Source: Melitaea cinxia (Eukaryota; Arthropoda; Insecta; Lepidoptera; Nymphalidae). From it: 64,000 bases of DNA. The position numbers and the translations under genes were made by a program. The stretch covers positions 8,991,501-9,055,500 of the forward strand of contig NC_059402.1 in assembly GCF_905220565.1 (NCBI RefSeq), given 5' to 3'. How positions within the stretch are numbered: the stretch's first letter is position 1; every line of letters starts with the position of its first letter. Shown piece by piece: positions 1 to 12,629 of the stretch. The notes beneath the pieces are model-generated. The model had not been told where the DNA came from and did not search any database. It worked only from the letters and a program-made list of their open reading frames with translations.

Positions 1-2919
1 GTGGTGGATGCCGTACAGGAAATACAGGAGAAGACCTGAAATATTATTCAAATAGTATTTTATTATAGCAATACTATATTGAATTTTTAAATAGGCGTGA
101 TAAGCCAAATCAAAAAATATATATATATTAAAAAGTAATGAATTTGCAGATACCGGCACGCCCACCGGCACGATTGATGTTATAGGGACTCGCGAGATTG
201 AGGGACGTAAAAAGTAAAACTTTAAGTTTGATTAATACCTCATTTAAAAATGTTTTGTCCACTAATATATATCATTATTGCATGCTATTTATATAAGTAT
301 ATTCAAACTTAAAGTTTAACTTTAATTTCGTGGAAACAGAAAATAATATGATGGAACAGCTTTTAACATTTTAACATGACGTGTCGTAATGCCGAAAAAA
401 TCCAGATACAATAAAAAAGATAGTCGAATTGAGAACCTCCTCTTTTTTTGTAGTACGGATAAATTTTTTAATATAATACAGTTATTTTTAGATTCGTTTT
501 TTGTTTTAATTCAGACATCACACGGCTACAATTTTATTATATGCGTAGACAGTAGATTACTTTTATGGATCCAACCCTATAATATACTAAAAAGCGATAA
601 CAATTTTATCGTTAAAATATTGTGCTTTATGATATTAACTTATACATACTCAACGATTATTATAAAGTTTATTTAATTCGATTGCTTACCAAAAGTCATC
701 CAAATAGTAAAGCGTGCCCAAGTAAGTGCATTGAGGTTGATCATTAATTCAACGTTGAGCATGACACTAGCAGCCGGAAGTAAGGGAACCCAGGGCACTC
801 TGAACGGTAAACGGACAGGACTCTGCTGATGAGCCCATATTATTACCAAACCTGTGAATAAAAAAATATATTCAAAATTAACAAAAAATCAAAAGAAGTA
901 AAATATGTAATGCGTAGTCTTATAAACAACTACTTACAAGCAATAATTATGAAACTCAGAACAAAATCCGGCAATAACGCCCACAATCCAGCAGGTTCTG
1001 CTAGAAAGTGGTTGTGGGCGCATAATGCTGCAGCCGCTACAGTGAAGATATAGACGCAACTTGTGACCGCGCTACCCGGTGCGCGTCCGCCTACAAGAGG
1101 CTCTAGCCAAGCATACTGTACTCGAAGCCTTCCGACCGTAAGAGCTTCAAACATCTGTTGGAACAAAAAATTAGAGCCAATATTATTATTCTATAGTGCC
1201 GATATTAACTTTGCTTCCAAACGGTATAAATCTCAGTTACCTCAGAAGAAGAAGATCCTCCATCGGTCCCTGGAGTACCAGTCGCAGAGCTATCTTCTCT
1301 ATCGATAGGTGAATCCAAATGTGGTGATCCAAAGATCTTGTCTTCCGAAGGTGGTGATGGTCTATATCTTAGAATAATAACAGCTGCACTCACAATCGTA
1401 TATGCTAACAATGTACCGATTGACATAAACTCAACAAGTTTCTCTAAATCGAATAATAGTGCGATAAAGGCTGATGATAACCCTGATATAATAAGATTTG
1501 AAATAGGAATTTGAGATTTATTGTTAACATCGCTAAGGAATCCAAATAAAAGCCCATCGGCTGACATGGCGTATAAACAACGCGGTAAGGAGAATAAAGA
1601 TCCTAATAAAGTAGTAGTCATTCCACAAACAGCTCCAACTGCAACTGCATATTTTGCCCAATCTGCATGTACAGCACCTAACGCTGCTGGCAAAGCGGCA
1701 TCTGGATTAATACTTGTGTAAGGAACCATCAAAGTTAAAGATATAGCAACAAGAATATAACCGAAGGCTACCATTGCCATTGAAAGTATGGTTGCAATAG
1801 GTATAGATCGCGAAGGATCCTTAGCTTCTTCACTAGATGCAGATATGCTATCAAAACCGACAAAAGCATAGAAGCAAGTTGCTGCACCAGCGAGAACGCC
1901 ACTAAAACCGAAAGGCATGAAACCACCATTCTTCTCGGACCAGTTATTGATATCGGCATAGTAAAATCCTAAAAATATTACTAGTGAAATTACTATAAGG
2001 TTTAAAATTGTAAGTCCATTGTTGATATAGGCTGAAGTTTTGACACCTACTGCTAATATCAGTGATGCTACAATGCATATAAGAAAAGCTAATACGTCGG
2101 GGTATCTACTAAGTAATGTCTCGTGAAGATCACCCGTCACAGCTATAGTTGCATTGCTGATTGCACCATCGAGCATAGCATCTAAATACCCTGACCAAGC
2201 TCGTGCTACTGAAGCAGCGCCTGAAAAAATATTTTATATAAAAATATGAAATAAAATTTAGCTCCATTTAAATTATAGAGTTTTTTCTCTTACCTATCAT
2301 GTATTCGAGAACAATATTCCAACCTATAATAAAGGCCCAAAACTCTCCAATGCTAACATAAGTATAAGCATATGCACTTCCAGCCCTTGGTATTCTAGTC
2401 CCGAATTCCGCATAACACAGGGCAGCTAGCGTAGAAGTAATACCGGCTAAGAGGAAACTTAGCGCTGTAGCCGGTCCCGCCATGTTTCGAGCCACAGCTC
2501 CCGTCAGTACATAGATACCAGCTCCAACCATATGACCCACACCTGAAATTTTTTTTCTACCTAAAGACAAGTAAGTACATTTGGACAAAAAAAATCATCC
2601 AGTGTGTTTCAGTAACATTTTATCGTAGTTATTAAGAAAATATTAAGAGAAATTATAAATGGGAACGAAATATGCTTACGACGATATAGGATATGCCTAC
2701 GAGGACGTCAAAAATTTTTTTTAATAAGAGGCTTTTACAGTAAAGTTCAAAAAAATTTAAAGTATGCAATAGCTTACCCAGCAAAGTAATATCAAAAGTG
2801 GTAAGGCAACGATTGAGTGGAGTATCCAAGGAGTCTCCATAAAGAGGTTTGCGTCGGTTCATTTTATGACAAAATCCTGAGAGTACATGACCCAGGATTT
2901 TATGCCTGGCTCCCGGCAT
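1..2919 (-). CDS. Cationic amino acid transporter, SLC7A4-like (3' end beyond window)
   Basis: Multi-pass membrane permease of the APC superfamily (CAT/SLC7 group), expected to move cationic amino acids across a membrane; transport by SLC7A4-type members is not well proven. Exons rebuilt from splice sites with consistent phase: 2919-2778, 2542-2294, 2220-1241, 1154-938, 851-690, and 35-1 running off the window. The start ATG at 2919 lies eight bases after a TTACAG acceptor (exon edge 2927), so a non-coding 5' exon is likely upstream. Exon 2 gives the conserved GVGHMVGAGIYVLTG and CYAEFGTRIPRAGSAYAYTY segments; exon 3 gives IGGAASVARAWSGYLDAML and the substrate-site region FVGFDSISASSEEAKDP. 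About 595 residues are visible, near full length for the family. The resemblance is closer to vertebrate SLC7A4 than to slimfast-type CATs (from memory of the families). Confidence 0.93.
61..689. other. Intron of the transporter gene with a repeat fragment
   Basis: Intron between coding exons 5 and 6. It holds nothing coding. Around 405-460 there is a fragment of the dispersed family whose 3' end reads GAATTGAGAACCTCCTC, also seen near 5050, 8640, 34680, 36820, 53190 and 55855. Confidence 0.7.
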
Positions 2920-2930
2920 GATGAAGACTG

Positions 2931-3487
2931 TAAGAAAAGAAAAACATAAAACTACTAGGACTAGACTTTAAACCATTACCCTTTCTTTACGAATAAAATT
3001 ACATTTACATAACCCAAAATCAAAAAAGTACAGAGTTTTTATGGTATTATAGGGAGTGTACTAGGCCAATATTAATATAAAACAATTAATTACGTACATA
3101 GATTTCTCTTGTTTTTTACAATTCACAGTTGTTCAGTTATAACTTTGTGTCTGGCCAGCTGACAATGTTTGCAATGTTCCAATAATAGGCTTGTAGAAAA
3201 AACCTGCGCGCGCATTCAATCGATTTCTTGGGGATGAGCAAAATATTATTTACATTGTTGGGGAGTATCTAATGCATACTGAAAATAGTTCAGGGACTCA
3301 ATACCTGAACTAATTACAACCATGATAACTAGACAAATAACCGCAAGTACTTATATTATTTTACAAAACAAGTACAAAAAAGGTACTGTTTTTTTAATGT
3401 AAACTTGTAGAATAAACGCCAATCATCTCTATAAAAAACCTGATTTTAATTTAACTTTATACACTTGTAATACATATACACAAACAA
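2931..3487. other. Upstream flank or first intron of the transporter
   Basis: AT-rich sequence 5' of the first coding exon. Because that exon begins after a good splice acceptor, this is probably intron rather than promoter. I see no exon, RNA gene or recognisable repeat in it. Confidence 0.5.
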
Positions 3488-3777
3488 TCTGTAATATAAA
3501 AATGAGTCGCTGAATGTGTTGCTAAGCGCAAAACTCGAGAACGGTTGGACCGATTTCGCTAATTCTTTTTTTAAAATATTCCTTGAAGTACGAGGATGGT
3601 TCTTACGGAGAGAAAAATTCAAAAAAAAATTTTTATATTTCCTGAAAAAGTCTAAAAACAACACTTTTCTATACTCCCATACAAAAGATTTGTGATAATA
3701 CTTAAAAGTCAATTTGAACTATAATACCATACGATAAAGTTTGTGTTAGGCGATACGAAGTTCGCCGGGTCAGCTAG
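3488..3777 (+). mobile_element. Non-autonomous Helitron-like element, copy 1
   Basis: Begins TC after an A and ends GCTAG before a T, the A/T insertion pattern and TC...CTRR termini of Helitrons. It contains no ORF of its own. The first ~130 bp and the last ~30 bp are nearly identical to 58623-58825; the middle of this copy is longer, so the two derive from one subfamily with an internal length difference. Confidence 0.75.
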
Positions 3778-4854
3778 TTTATTATAAAACTAAATAAATT
3801 TTACTAATCAATAAGTATGTCATCTAGTAAATACCTATAGAGTGAAAAGTGTAGATGATAATATAAAACTTACTAAAAAAACAAAGTCCTGCTAGAAACT
3901 AACTTATTGTTTTGAGAACTTTAGTTTTAACATAATTATTTAGTCTCAAGAAGGCTAAACGCCTCTTCTTTTAATGCCGCTTGATTGATAAAGAGGAATT
4001 CTACAGGTTTATAGTGTGTCTGCATATATTTGTAGTGTCATAGCTGCTTAACAGAACCGATTGTATTCTAGGTTTTTTTTTCGTAAAAAGTGACATAATA
4101 TTTTTCATTAGATTTAACCAAAAAATTTAGTGCTATCTATGTTCTAAATTATTATATCCTCAGAAAACCATGTATGTTTATTTTAATGATGAAGTAGAAT
4201 TGTTGATTATGTAATGATACACCTGCTGAAAGTTCCAAAAAAAACGATGATTGATGGGAACTTATTGTAAACTATTGTGTGTGTGAAACAGGGATTCCAA
4301 ATACTTTATTCAAATTTGATACGTTAAATTACAACTTTTACAATTTTTATCTAGCCATTTTTCGATCCAGATATATCTATCAGGATCCCCTATGGAACTT
4401 AACATTTTAAATCGCAGTTTTTCCACAGGGACATTAGCAATAAAGGTGTTATTAAAATTTCTAAAGTTACTAGTATCCAATTTTCATTTTCTGCCATAAG
4501 AGTCAAAAGTAATTTTGCTTAGCACGACTACGCGTTGCCCATCCACGTATTGAAATGTTTTAAAATTTTTCAAAACTTCTCTTTTTTAATCGACTTCAAA
4601 AGGAGTAAAGGATGTTACATCATAACTTTTTAACATAATTCTTTCTTCTAAAGCTGGTGCCTGTCGCGTGACGCTTTGCTAGAAATATCTGGTAGGTAAT
4701 TCGTCGGAATGGGATTGTACTACCTACATCTCACAAAGCTCGTCCGTTTGCTTTGAACATTTTTAAGTATAGATTAATTTGCTCGATAGTAATTTGATTT
4801 GATATTTTAAACGAAGTTAATGCTCAGACAACATGATCTAGATAGAGCCCGCCA
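3778..4854. other. AT-rich intergenic stretch, no gene seen
   Basis: No coding exon is supported. A short reversed piece of the GAAGTCGGTT-end repeat family appears near 4575-4630 (reads ATCGACTTC on plus). The rest is unassigned AT-rich DNA. Confidence 0.5.
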
Positions 4855-5091
4855 GTGAAAAGTTATGCGGATTTTTGAGAGTTTCCCTCGATTTCTCAGG
4901 GATCCCATCATCAGATCCTGGTTTCCTTATCATGGTACCAAATTAGGGATATCTCCTTTCCAACAAATAAAGAATTATCAAAATCGGTTTATAAACAACG
5001 GAGTTATCTCCGAACATACATTAATATATAAATATATATACGGGCGAATTGAGTAACCTCCTCCTTTTTTTGAAGTCGGTTAAAAAATTAT
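4855..5091 (+). repeat. Dispersed repeat with GAAGTCGGTTAAAA end, truncated copy
   Basis: Contains the block GGATCCCATCATCAGATCC and the shared 3' end GAATTGAGTAACCTCCTCC...GAAGTCGGTTAAAA. A closely similar copy lies at 8241-8672. Lacks the 5' part of the family (GTTTGCTCGCAAACGA). Confidence 0.75.
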
Positions 5092-5876
5092 CGCAAATAA
5101 ATATTCAAAACGAAGTAGGCAAGGGTAAGTTATGGGCATAGAAAAAATAAAAGCGGTAATTTCCTCAAACAATTTAATCCACATTCTACGTCGTCGGCGT
5201 TATTGTTGATATGTAAACATAAACAAATTACACAAATAAATACAATTATATAATGATTATGATAGTATTTGTGAGTTCTACTATAATGTTGTAGCTATTT
5301 ATTACTTTTGGGTTACTATGTACTAAATTTTTTTTATACATTTTAATAACTCAATATAAGGAAGATATTTCTCCACATATGAAAACTATATAATTACGTT
5401 TCCGCAGTAAGTAGGTACCTATATAATATATACACGTAACGAACTTCTTTTTTGTCCTTTATTATGCATGTCCAATATAAACAATTTGGTAACTATTTAA
5501 ATAAAATTAAGTCCAGTATGTAGGTGAAGTTTAATGGTTAAAGTTTTACACATAATTATGACAATTTACATATTTAATATGCAGACTTAATTAATAGTTA
5601 TTTTGACAAAAATCAGATGCAGATTTTAATTTTAAATCAATATCTATTTTTATTAAAACCATTTCATATTTTCTTATGAAACAAATTAAATAGAAGTATA
5701 AAAATTCGGGTTTATCAAAAACGGGTTTTTTAATGATCAGATCAGATGTCAGGTGAATTTTTTGAAGCTGTTTAATTAAACTAAAACAGTTTGTATTCAT
5801 AAAAGAAGTAGAAAAACTGTTCAATCTGGCACGGGTGTAATTTGAATGCCTTCGATTTTTTATATTTATATAATAA
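5092..5876. other. AT-rich intergenic stretch, no gene seen
   Basis: No exon, RNA gene or recognised repeat. Open frames here are short and without recognisable domains. Confidence 0.5.
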
Positions 5877-6098
5877 CTAGCTGACACCGTAAAATTTGTT
5901 TTGCCATAGATATATATTATCCCCCTTAAATCCCCCCCCCCCCTTATAACAGGTGTATGAAAAATAGATGCTGCCCTATTCTCAGACCTACCCGATATGC
6001 ACACAAAATTTCATGAAAATCGGTCCAGCCGTTTCGGAGGAGTATTGTAATTAACATTGTGACACGAGAATTTTATATAAGTATTTTATATAAGCAGA
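5877..6098 (-). mobile_element. Helitron-like element, CTCGTGT subfamily, degraded
   Basis: On the minus strand the copy ends CTAG followed by T (5880-5877). It carries the subfamily phrases GAAACGGCTGGACCGATTTT and CATATCGGGTAGGTCTGAG, shared with 21677-21873 and 27196-27507. The expected TC start lies near 6098 but the flanking A is not conserved, so the 5' edge is approximate. It includes a run of C at 5932-5943. Confidence 0.65.
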
Positions 6099-6204
6099 CC
6101 TAGCGAACTTCGTACCGCCATATTTATTTAATTTTGCAATAAAAATATCGCGGTCATTAATCTAAATAAACATATAGACTTCATTTTACTTGGAAAAAGT
6201 TACA

Positions 6205-6525
6205 TCGGTTCAACAATTTCGGAGATTGGCCCGCACAAACGCGCGATGGTTTGCGGGTTTGATTCGCGCTCGAGATGGATATTTGTATTTGTACAAATAT
6301 TCCTTTCCGGTTTGTATGTCTGTCCTTGTGGGTCACCACGCCGTACCTCGGAGAGCACGTTAAGCCGTCAATCCTGGTTGTTATCATAAAAACCTGATAA
6401 CGGTCGTTACTCATAGTAGGACTATATCTGCTAACCCGCAGTGGAGTAGTGTAGTGGAATAAGCTCCAATCCTTCTCCTATATAAAGACGCCTATACCAG
6501 TGGGATGATACAGACTGAATCCATA
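6205..6525 (+). repeat. tRNA-derived SINE, plus orientation
   Basis: Carries a B-box-like GGGTTTGATTC near 6257, then the family body (CGGAGAGCACGTTAAGCCGTC) and a tail close to GGGATGATACAGACTGAATCC. The same order is seen on the minus strand at 27915-28261 and about 45346-45655. Confidence 0.75.
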
Positions 6526-6530
6526 TATTT

Positions 6531-8240
6531 TTTTTGAAATGTTAAATTGCACTACATTGTTTTATCGTGATGGTTTTGCACTGATAAAATACATTCAAAA
6601 AGTTCACCCGATATGTCTTTTGTGTAACTTACCTTCGTAGTAAACTAGTATTAAAGGACATCTTAATGCTAGTTTGCACTATATTACTCCTTCTACAATA
6701 ATATTATTTAATAATTATGCATAATTATTAAATTATGCATAATTATTGTTTGTAACCATGTAATTGTTGTTTTTAACCATGTTTTAACTATTTACTTTAT
6801 ATAAAAGAACCAGCTACCAACGGTGTAACTAAATGTATAACTAACTATGCAATATTTCTATACTGTAATAATCATTTAAAATTGAGTACGTAGTAATTTA
6901 CAAACATTCGTACTAAGTACATAGGTACATATATCATATAACATATATAATAATACATATATACAATGTAAGTTTTAAAAGCATCATTTTTACTATTATA
7001 CATAATTATTTAAAAATATTCTTTGATTATCAACGGATAAAATAAAAAATAAAGTTCTATTCAGGCTAAAATAATGACTGTAAATTTATATTGCCTTTTT
7101 AGTTAACATCGCGTTTTACTTGACATGTTACAGTGATAAAAGAGAAGAAATTTCAAAACGTTACTAAATTTTTGAGAAACGGGCGGATTGAGACTGGACG
7201 AAATTTATAAAAGGTTTATAGTAAGTAGATTTACTTAATAGTGACAGAAAAAAAAAATTAGAAAAGATTGCAAAAAGCTGTAACTGCTCTCGGCGTTTTG
7301 GTAAAATACTTTATCGGTTTCCTGCTAAATGATATGTTTTAGGTGTCAGTCTTTAGAAAATTTTAATGCGCTTAGCAGCAAAAATAAAAAGTTTAAGTAC
7401 TTATATTTTAATTAAGATATTGCTTGTAAGCAGAGACTTAGAAATTTAATTTATTTTGAACATAGCTAATGTGCAAAGTAGCAAATACTGCCATATAGTG
7501 AAATATTTAATGCCATAACATTATTTATATTTACTAATCATTTTATTTTACCGTATATTGTGCGTTTATAATTTTCACACTAAGTAATGCTAAAAAACCC
7601 AGGATTTATTTATACGTGACATTTTCAAATGGATACAATCGTATATAAAATTATACTTATGATGATATTAGAATATAGAAATTAAAGTATTTAAAAGATG
7701 TGAAAAAGAAACAAATTCAAAAATAGCAAAATAATCCATAATCACCCATAATATCCAGAAAAAATAAAAGAAACAGAACGCAGGACCTACTCACGTCACA
7801 ACAGTACCGTCTGCTCTCGCAGAAATGTGAGAAAATAATGGGCACATTAATGTACCGTCGTACCTTATTCGAATATTCATTAAATATTTAGATTTTTTTT
7901 TATTTACCTATTAGGCAAAATAATGTTCCTAGTTCAAAATGTATGTTTATAATCAATATTGTATATTGATGGTCCCCTCATAAATAAAGTATTATAAATG
8001 AATGAAATGTCTTTTGAATGTGGTTTTAAAATCTCAATATACCAACTCTCTAAAGAGATACAAAATAAATTAGTTAATTATAATAGTAAATGGTGTTTAT
8101 TGAAATTATGAAATTTTTCTAATTTCAAGTGACATTGTGATTTTTGTGACTTTTGGAGCTTAAATTTAAAATGTATTTTTTAAAGTTTAAAATACAAAAC
8201 TATACTAAATTTTAATACTTATTTCACATTTATTTATAAT
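6531..8240. other. AT-rich intergenic stretch, no gene seen
   Basis: No exon is supported. A palindromic doublet of ATTATGCATAATTATT lies at about 6711-6750. Near 7960-8000 there is a possible LINE 3' tail (ATAAATAAAGTATTATAAAT), not assignable. Confidence 0.5.
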
Positions 8241-8672
8241 TGTGTTTGCAGGCAAACGAAGAAAAACCGCCTTCAATTATATCGACAAGTAATATAACGT
8301 AGGTAGACGAAAAAATTGTCAAATACGCATTATCAAAGATTACCCCAAAAATTGTAATCAGATCTCGATAAAATTTAAATGTGACCACATGATAAACACT
8401 GACTTTCGATTAAATTAAAAATCATTAAAGTCGATACACCCAGTAAAAAGTTATGCGGATTTTCGAGAGTTTCTCTCGATTTCTCTGGGATCCCATCATC
8501 AGATCCTGGTTTCCTTATCATGGCACCAAACTAGGGATATCTCCTTTCCAACAAAAAAAGAATTATCAAAATCGGTTCATAAACGACGGAGTTATCTCCA
8601 AACGTACATAATATATATATATATATACGGTCGAATTGAGTAACCTCCTCTTTTTTAAGAAGTCGGTTAAAA
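8241..8672 (+). repeat. Dispersed repeat with GAAGTCGGTTAAAA end, near full length
   Basis: Starts TGTGTTTGCAGGCAAACGAA, close to the family start TGTGTTTGCTCGCAAACGAA, and runs to the end AAGTCGGTTAAAA. A short inverted pair (ACCGCCTTC near the start, GAAGTCGGT at the end) marks the ends. No ORF. The superfamily is unknown to me. Confidence 0.75.
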
Positions 8673-9887
8673 ACATATTTTTATAAAGCATGTCCAGTGA
8701 AATACGCACATATGAAATAATATATTAGTGTGTATAAATGTAATAATATTTAGACGTAATGTAGACCAAAGTTTAATAAATAGTATAAATTACCAAATTT
8801 ACAAATATTTTATCATTAAAGCAAAATGTTTAAAAAATTAAATAAATTCTAAGATCCAAATAAGGATCTCGTTTATAATCTTACAATTAATGTACTGTTA
8901 ACATAAGTACCTCTGAATTTATACCCTCATTTAGCCGTTTTTTAAATGCATATAAACTCAATATAAGAATTCTAATATGTAGAATCAAGAATAGTTTTGT
9001 CACATAAAAGTATACTCTAAGTAATACTAAATTATAGTAAATATAAAAATAGTGACTCTTGAGTAGGCAAAACGAAGTAAAAAAATATATGTGAAAATAT
9101 TACAAAATATACAGTAAGAAAAAAACAATTTTTCATGTAGGAACTGAGAGTTAAGAAGAAATAAATATATAGTGACTTTTCTACTCTTAAAATACTTTAA
9201 ATTCTAGAAATTACAGCAGTAACCAAAAAGAAAAATAAACAAGAGAGCAATTCCTTAGCCAGAACTTAATAAATAACATAAAACAAGTATAAACTTGTTA
9301 ATTACAGACTAAAATTAGATATTCTCAATAATTGTCACACTAAAGAAAAATCATATAAAATAGTATTTTTAGTTTACAATAAATAATGTTAAATAGTATT
9401 TTCATCCAGAATATTCAAAATATATTTGAGGCATATTTTAATTATACACTTACAGATCACACGAGATTACTTTCTTAATTGTTGACAAAGTTATTTTATT
9501 AGAAGTTAAAAAATATCTCTGGACACTCTAATTAACATACAATTAATTTAAATATTTATATAACAATATCTATATGAAACAACATAGTTGTTACACATCG
9601 TACTTAACAGTACCTACATATTTTGCTATTGCATTTTATTTTATTATTTTTTCAGTTGAACATAAACCTCTTTAAACATCCAATTGGATAACTTCCCAAC
9701 ATGATCCATTTTTAGCACCTTAAAATTATCTTAAACTTCAACATTATATCACATTTAAATTGCACATCCAGAAAACAGTTACCAACATGACAAATAACAT
9801 GTATTAAAGTCAGATTGTATGTTCATAGAAAAGTTCATAACATTAAATTTTTCACAAAAAACTTATGTTGTCATCTAACATGAACCA
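8673..9887. other. Probable 3' UTR of the LAP gene and intergenic DNA
   Basis: AT-rich sequence directly 3' of the minus-strand LAP gene. Poly(A)-signal-like AATAAA is present on minus at several points, for example near 9640. No separate gene is visible. Confidence 0.5.
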
Positions 9888-12629
9888 CTATCCTCCAGTA
9901 CCATTAAAATATTGAGCATGTTTAGTATAAGGGGCTGCAATGTGATAAGGTGGAGGTTGAGCCCTCATGTATGTTGTCTCTGACATTCCACTTGGGCTAT
10001 GTCTGTGACTTACAACACTTGGAGGATTGGAGGAAGCAGGTATGGCCTCATATAAATCATACATGTTCTGACTAGCAAGTGACTGTACGTGAGTAAAGCT
10101 ACCGTCGTCTGATATAAGAGGAGTGTTAGTCATACGATAAGGATTTGTCGCATTAGTGTGACCAGTTGGAGAATACAATTCTGGAGACTGTGAGGGAACA
10201 TAAGTAGGGCTTGATGCAGATATGTCATACATATTACAATTAGGTGATGTTTGGTGAATTGTAGATGGATAGTGATTGGTATCAACATTAGGAGCAGTAT
10301 ACATATTATTATAATGACACAAATTAGGCATTGTTGTTGAACTAACTATTTGGCTAACTGTGTGAACTTTTGGACTAGACAAGTCTCTACCACTATGGGG
10401 ATGATAGTTAAATACATCAAATTTTCTCTGTCCATAAATCTTTTCAGATCCACATGCATAAGTTTCTGCACAGTATGCTTTTCCATGATAAGTTCCTTCT
10501 GTATGACATCCCATTTCCTTTCTAGAATATGCAGGCTCAAAGGGTGGTAATTTATCAGCTCTACACCTCATACTATAGGAATTTTCACTAAATTGAGGTG
10601 ACAATATAGTTTCATCATTTGAATGTCTTTCTTGAGAAGTAACACTTAGTCTACGTAGCTGATTGCAAGTGTCATCAGAACAATTGCGGTAACTATGATC
10701 ATTAGGCATTATGTAATTTTTTTTTTCTATTGGATGACCTCTAAAATTGTTAATTGGCATTGATGAACATGATCTTACTGGATCTTGGTGTGGTGAATAT
10801 CTTTCATTTTGTTTTAAATTATAATGAGCTGGTACTAATCCACAAGTTTCTATATTATCACCTTTATAATCATTAGATTCACTATTATTATCAACATAGA
10901 GAGCATGATCTACACTTTTATACGTTTTTTCTTGTTCATATGCAAGATCTAATGGTTTGTCATATGAATTTTCTGGTGGTAAATTATCATAAGTAGATGT
11001 CTTCATAGCATCTTTTTGTACATTATCTTGATTATGTTCTTCAGCATTTATAACCTCGAGTTTATTATCAGATGCAAATCTTTGTTGTAGGGTTGGTGTG
11101 ATCTTAGCTGCTTTAATGTGCAGAGCATTGTGCATAGGTGGTGAAACATCCTGTGCGCCGTCTTTGTGTATATTTCTGGCATGTTTTGCCATTGCCCTTA
11201 ATTCCTTTGGATATGGTGTTGGAGCTCTACGTAATTGTCCAGGTTTCTCTGCAGCTTTAACAACAGGTTTCATGTCTACAAAACTAATATGGCGGGGTGC
11301 ACTTTGTGCCTCTGTGTTATCTGCTTTTGTATTATCAGATTTAATCTCAATGGGAGTTAAAGGCACTTGAGGAAATAGAAAACAAGTAAGAACTTGCTCA
11401 TAAGTATTAGGATCTACTTCAGAATGCATAGGCACTAAAGGTTTGCTTTGATTTTCTGATAGCCATAGGGCTACTAAATTATCACAATTTAATAAGGATT
11501 GAGGAAGATAACTTAATGAGTTCCTCACCAAATTTAAAACTCTTAAAGAAGTCAAATGGCCAATTTCTGGAGGAATTTTTGTCAGTTTATTTGCACGAAG
11601 TGATAATACTGACAATTTGGTACAACTACCAATTTCTGGTGGCACTGCCCTTAGCATATTTTCATCAACATTAAGATATTTTAATTTCCTTAATAAACCA
11701 ATGGAAGAGGGTAACACCTCTATGTAATTGCACATTAACATCAGTTCTTCTAGGTTTTTTAATTGACCTACACTTTCTGGTATTGAGTAAAGCCTGTTGT
11801 TATCCAATTTTAAAGCTGTTAAATTATTCAGCTGTCCAATACTATCAGGAAGTTCTGTCAAACTGTTGATAGACAGGGTCAGGTCTTCTAAACTTGTACA
11901 GTACCCTATTTCTGGAGCCAGTTCCTCTATCATGTTGTTACTTGCTTCTAAATGTACTAGGTTCTCTAAAGGTTTTATTACAGATGTTATACTTGTAAAA
12001 CTGTTGCTATCAATCCACAATTCTTTCAGCTTCAAAAATCTTCCTATTACTTCAGGGAACTGTTGAAATTCATTTTGTCCAATATCCAGTCTCAGAAGGT
12101 CAGTGGATCGAGAAAGTGATTTTGGTAGTATCATTAGATAATTGTCTCTTAGTTCAAGAATACGTAAATTTGCTAGACGACCAAAGTTTCCGGGAAGATA
12201 TTCAAGATAGGTATCATTTAAAAACAAGTCCTGTAAAGCTACAAGATTTGTTAATGTGTCGGGCAGCTTTTCTAAGGGATTGACACTAAGATCTAAGAAT
12301 ACCAAATTTTTTAAAGATTTCATGTTGTCTGGTATGGATGCTAAAGTATTCCTACTGATATTCAGATGCTGCAAGTTTACCAACGACGATATGGCTGTGG
12401 GGATTGCTTGAAGCTCATTGTCACTAAGATCTAAGTATTTCAAGCCATGGCACATGAAAAGCTGTCGGGGCAGCTCAGTAATACGGTTACATTGGCAAAG
12501 CAGAGTTTCTAGAGTTCTTTCGTACACGAACACTTCCGACGGCACATCCGTTAGTGAATGATGCGAATAATCTAACTCCACAATATCTTCGACACCAGGT
12601 CTAACACAACACAGGAAATCAAATGGCAT
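9888..12629 (-). CDS. Lap1: LAP-family leucine-rich-repeat protein (Erbin/Densin/Lap1-like), single exon
   Basis: 913-residue scaffold-type protein. It opens MPFDFLCCVRPG, matching the cysteine-containing N-terminus of LAP proteins, then VELDYSHHSLTDVPSEVF, the LAP-specific first repeat. About 16 LRRs of the 23-residue type follow (roughly residues 30-410), closed by the LAP signature WLSENQSKPLVP and a QVLTCFLFPQ motif. The remainder (about 430-913) is low-complexity, rich in Ser, Asn, Tyr, His and Pro, with no PDZ domain visible, although Erbin and Densin end in one. LAP proteins act at basolateral membranes and junctions. The frame extends upstream to 12740 without an ATG; 12629 is chosen because homology begins there. 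The whole coding region lies in one exon, unusual for this family. A downstream PDZ exon cannot be excluded, but the stop at 9888 is clear. Confidence 0.88.
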   Translation of the reverse strand: MPFDFLCCVRPGVEDIVELDYSHHSLTDVPSEVFVYERTLETLLCQCNRITELPRQLFMCHGLKYLDLSDNELQAIPTAISSLVNLQHLNISRNTLASIPDNMKSLKNLVFLDLSVNPLEKLPDTLTNLVALQDLFLNDTYLEYLPGNFGRLANLRILELRDNYLMILPKSLSRSTDLLRLDIGQNEFQQFPEVIGRFLKLKELWIDSNSFTSITSVIKPLENLVHLEASNNMIEELAPEIGYCTSLEDLTLSINSLTELPDSIGQLNNLTALKLDNNRLYSIPESVGQLKNLEELMLMCNYIEVLPSSIGLLRKLKYLNVDENMLRAVPPEIGSCTKLSVLSLRANKLTKIPPEIGHLTSLRVLNLVRNSLSYLPQSLLNCDNLVALWLSENQSKPLVPMHSEVDPNTYEQVLTCFLFPQVPLTPIEIKSDNTKADNTEAQSAPRHISFVDMKPVVKAAEKPGQLRRAPTPYPKELRAMAKHARNIHKDGAQDVSPPMHNALHIKAAKITPTLQQRFASDNKLEVINAEEHNQDNVQKDAMKTSTYDNLPPENSYDKPLDLAYEQEKTYKSVDHALYVDNNSESNDYKGDNIETCGLVPAHYNLKQNERYSPHQDPVRSCSSMPINNFRGHPIEKKNYIMPNDHSYRNCSDDTCNQLRRLSVTSQERHSNDETILSPQFSENSYSMRCRADKLPPFEPAYSRKEMGCHTEGTYHGKAYCAETYACGSEKIYGQRKFDVFNYHPHSGRDLSSPKVHTVSQIVSSTTMPNLCHYNNMYTAPNVDTNHYPSTIHQTSPNCNMYDISASSPTYVPSQSPELYSPTGHTNATNPYRMTNTPLISDDGSFTHVQSLASQNMYDLYEAIPASSNPPSVVSHRHSPSGMSETTYMRAQPPPYHIAAPYTKHAQYFNGTGG

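Noticed and set aside
389..676. 95-codon open frame on plus
   Set aside because: Lies in an intron of the minus-strand transporter, includes a repeat fragment and has no recognisable domain.
11098..12066. Plus-strand open frames inside the LAP gene
   Set aside because: Antisense shadows of the leucine-rich-repeat coding sequence.
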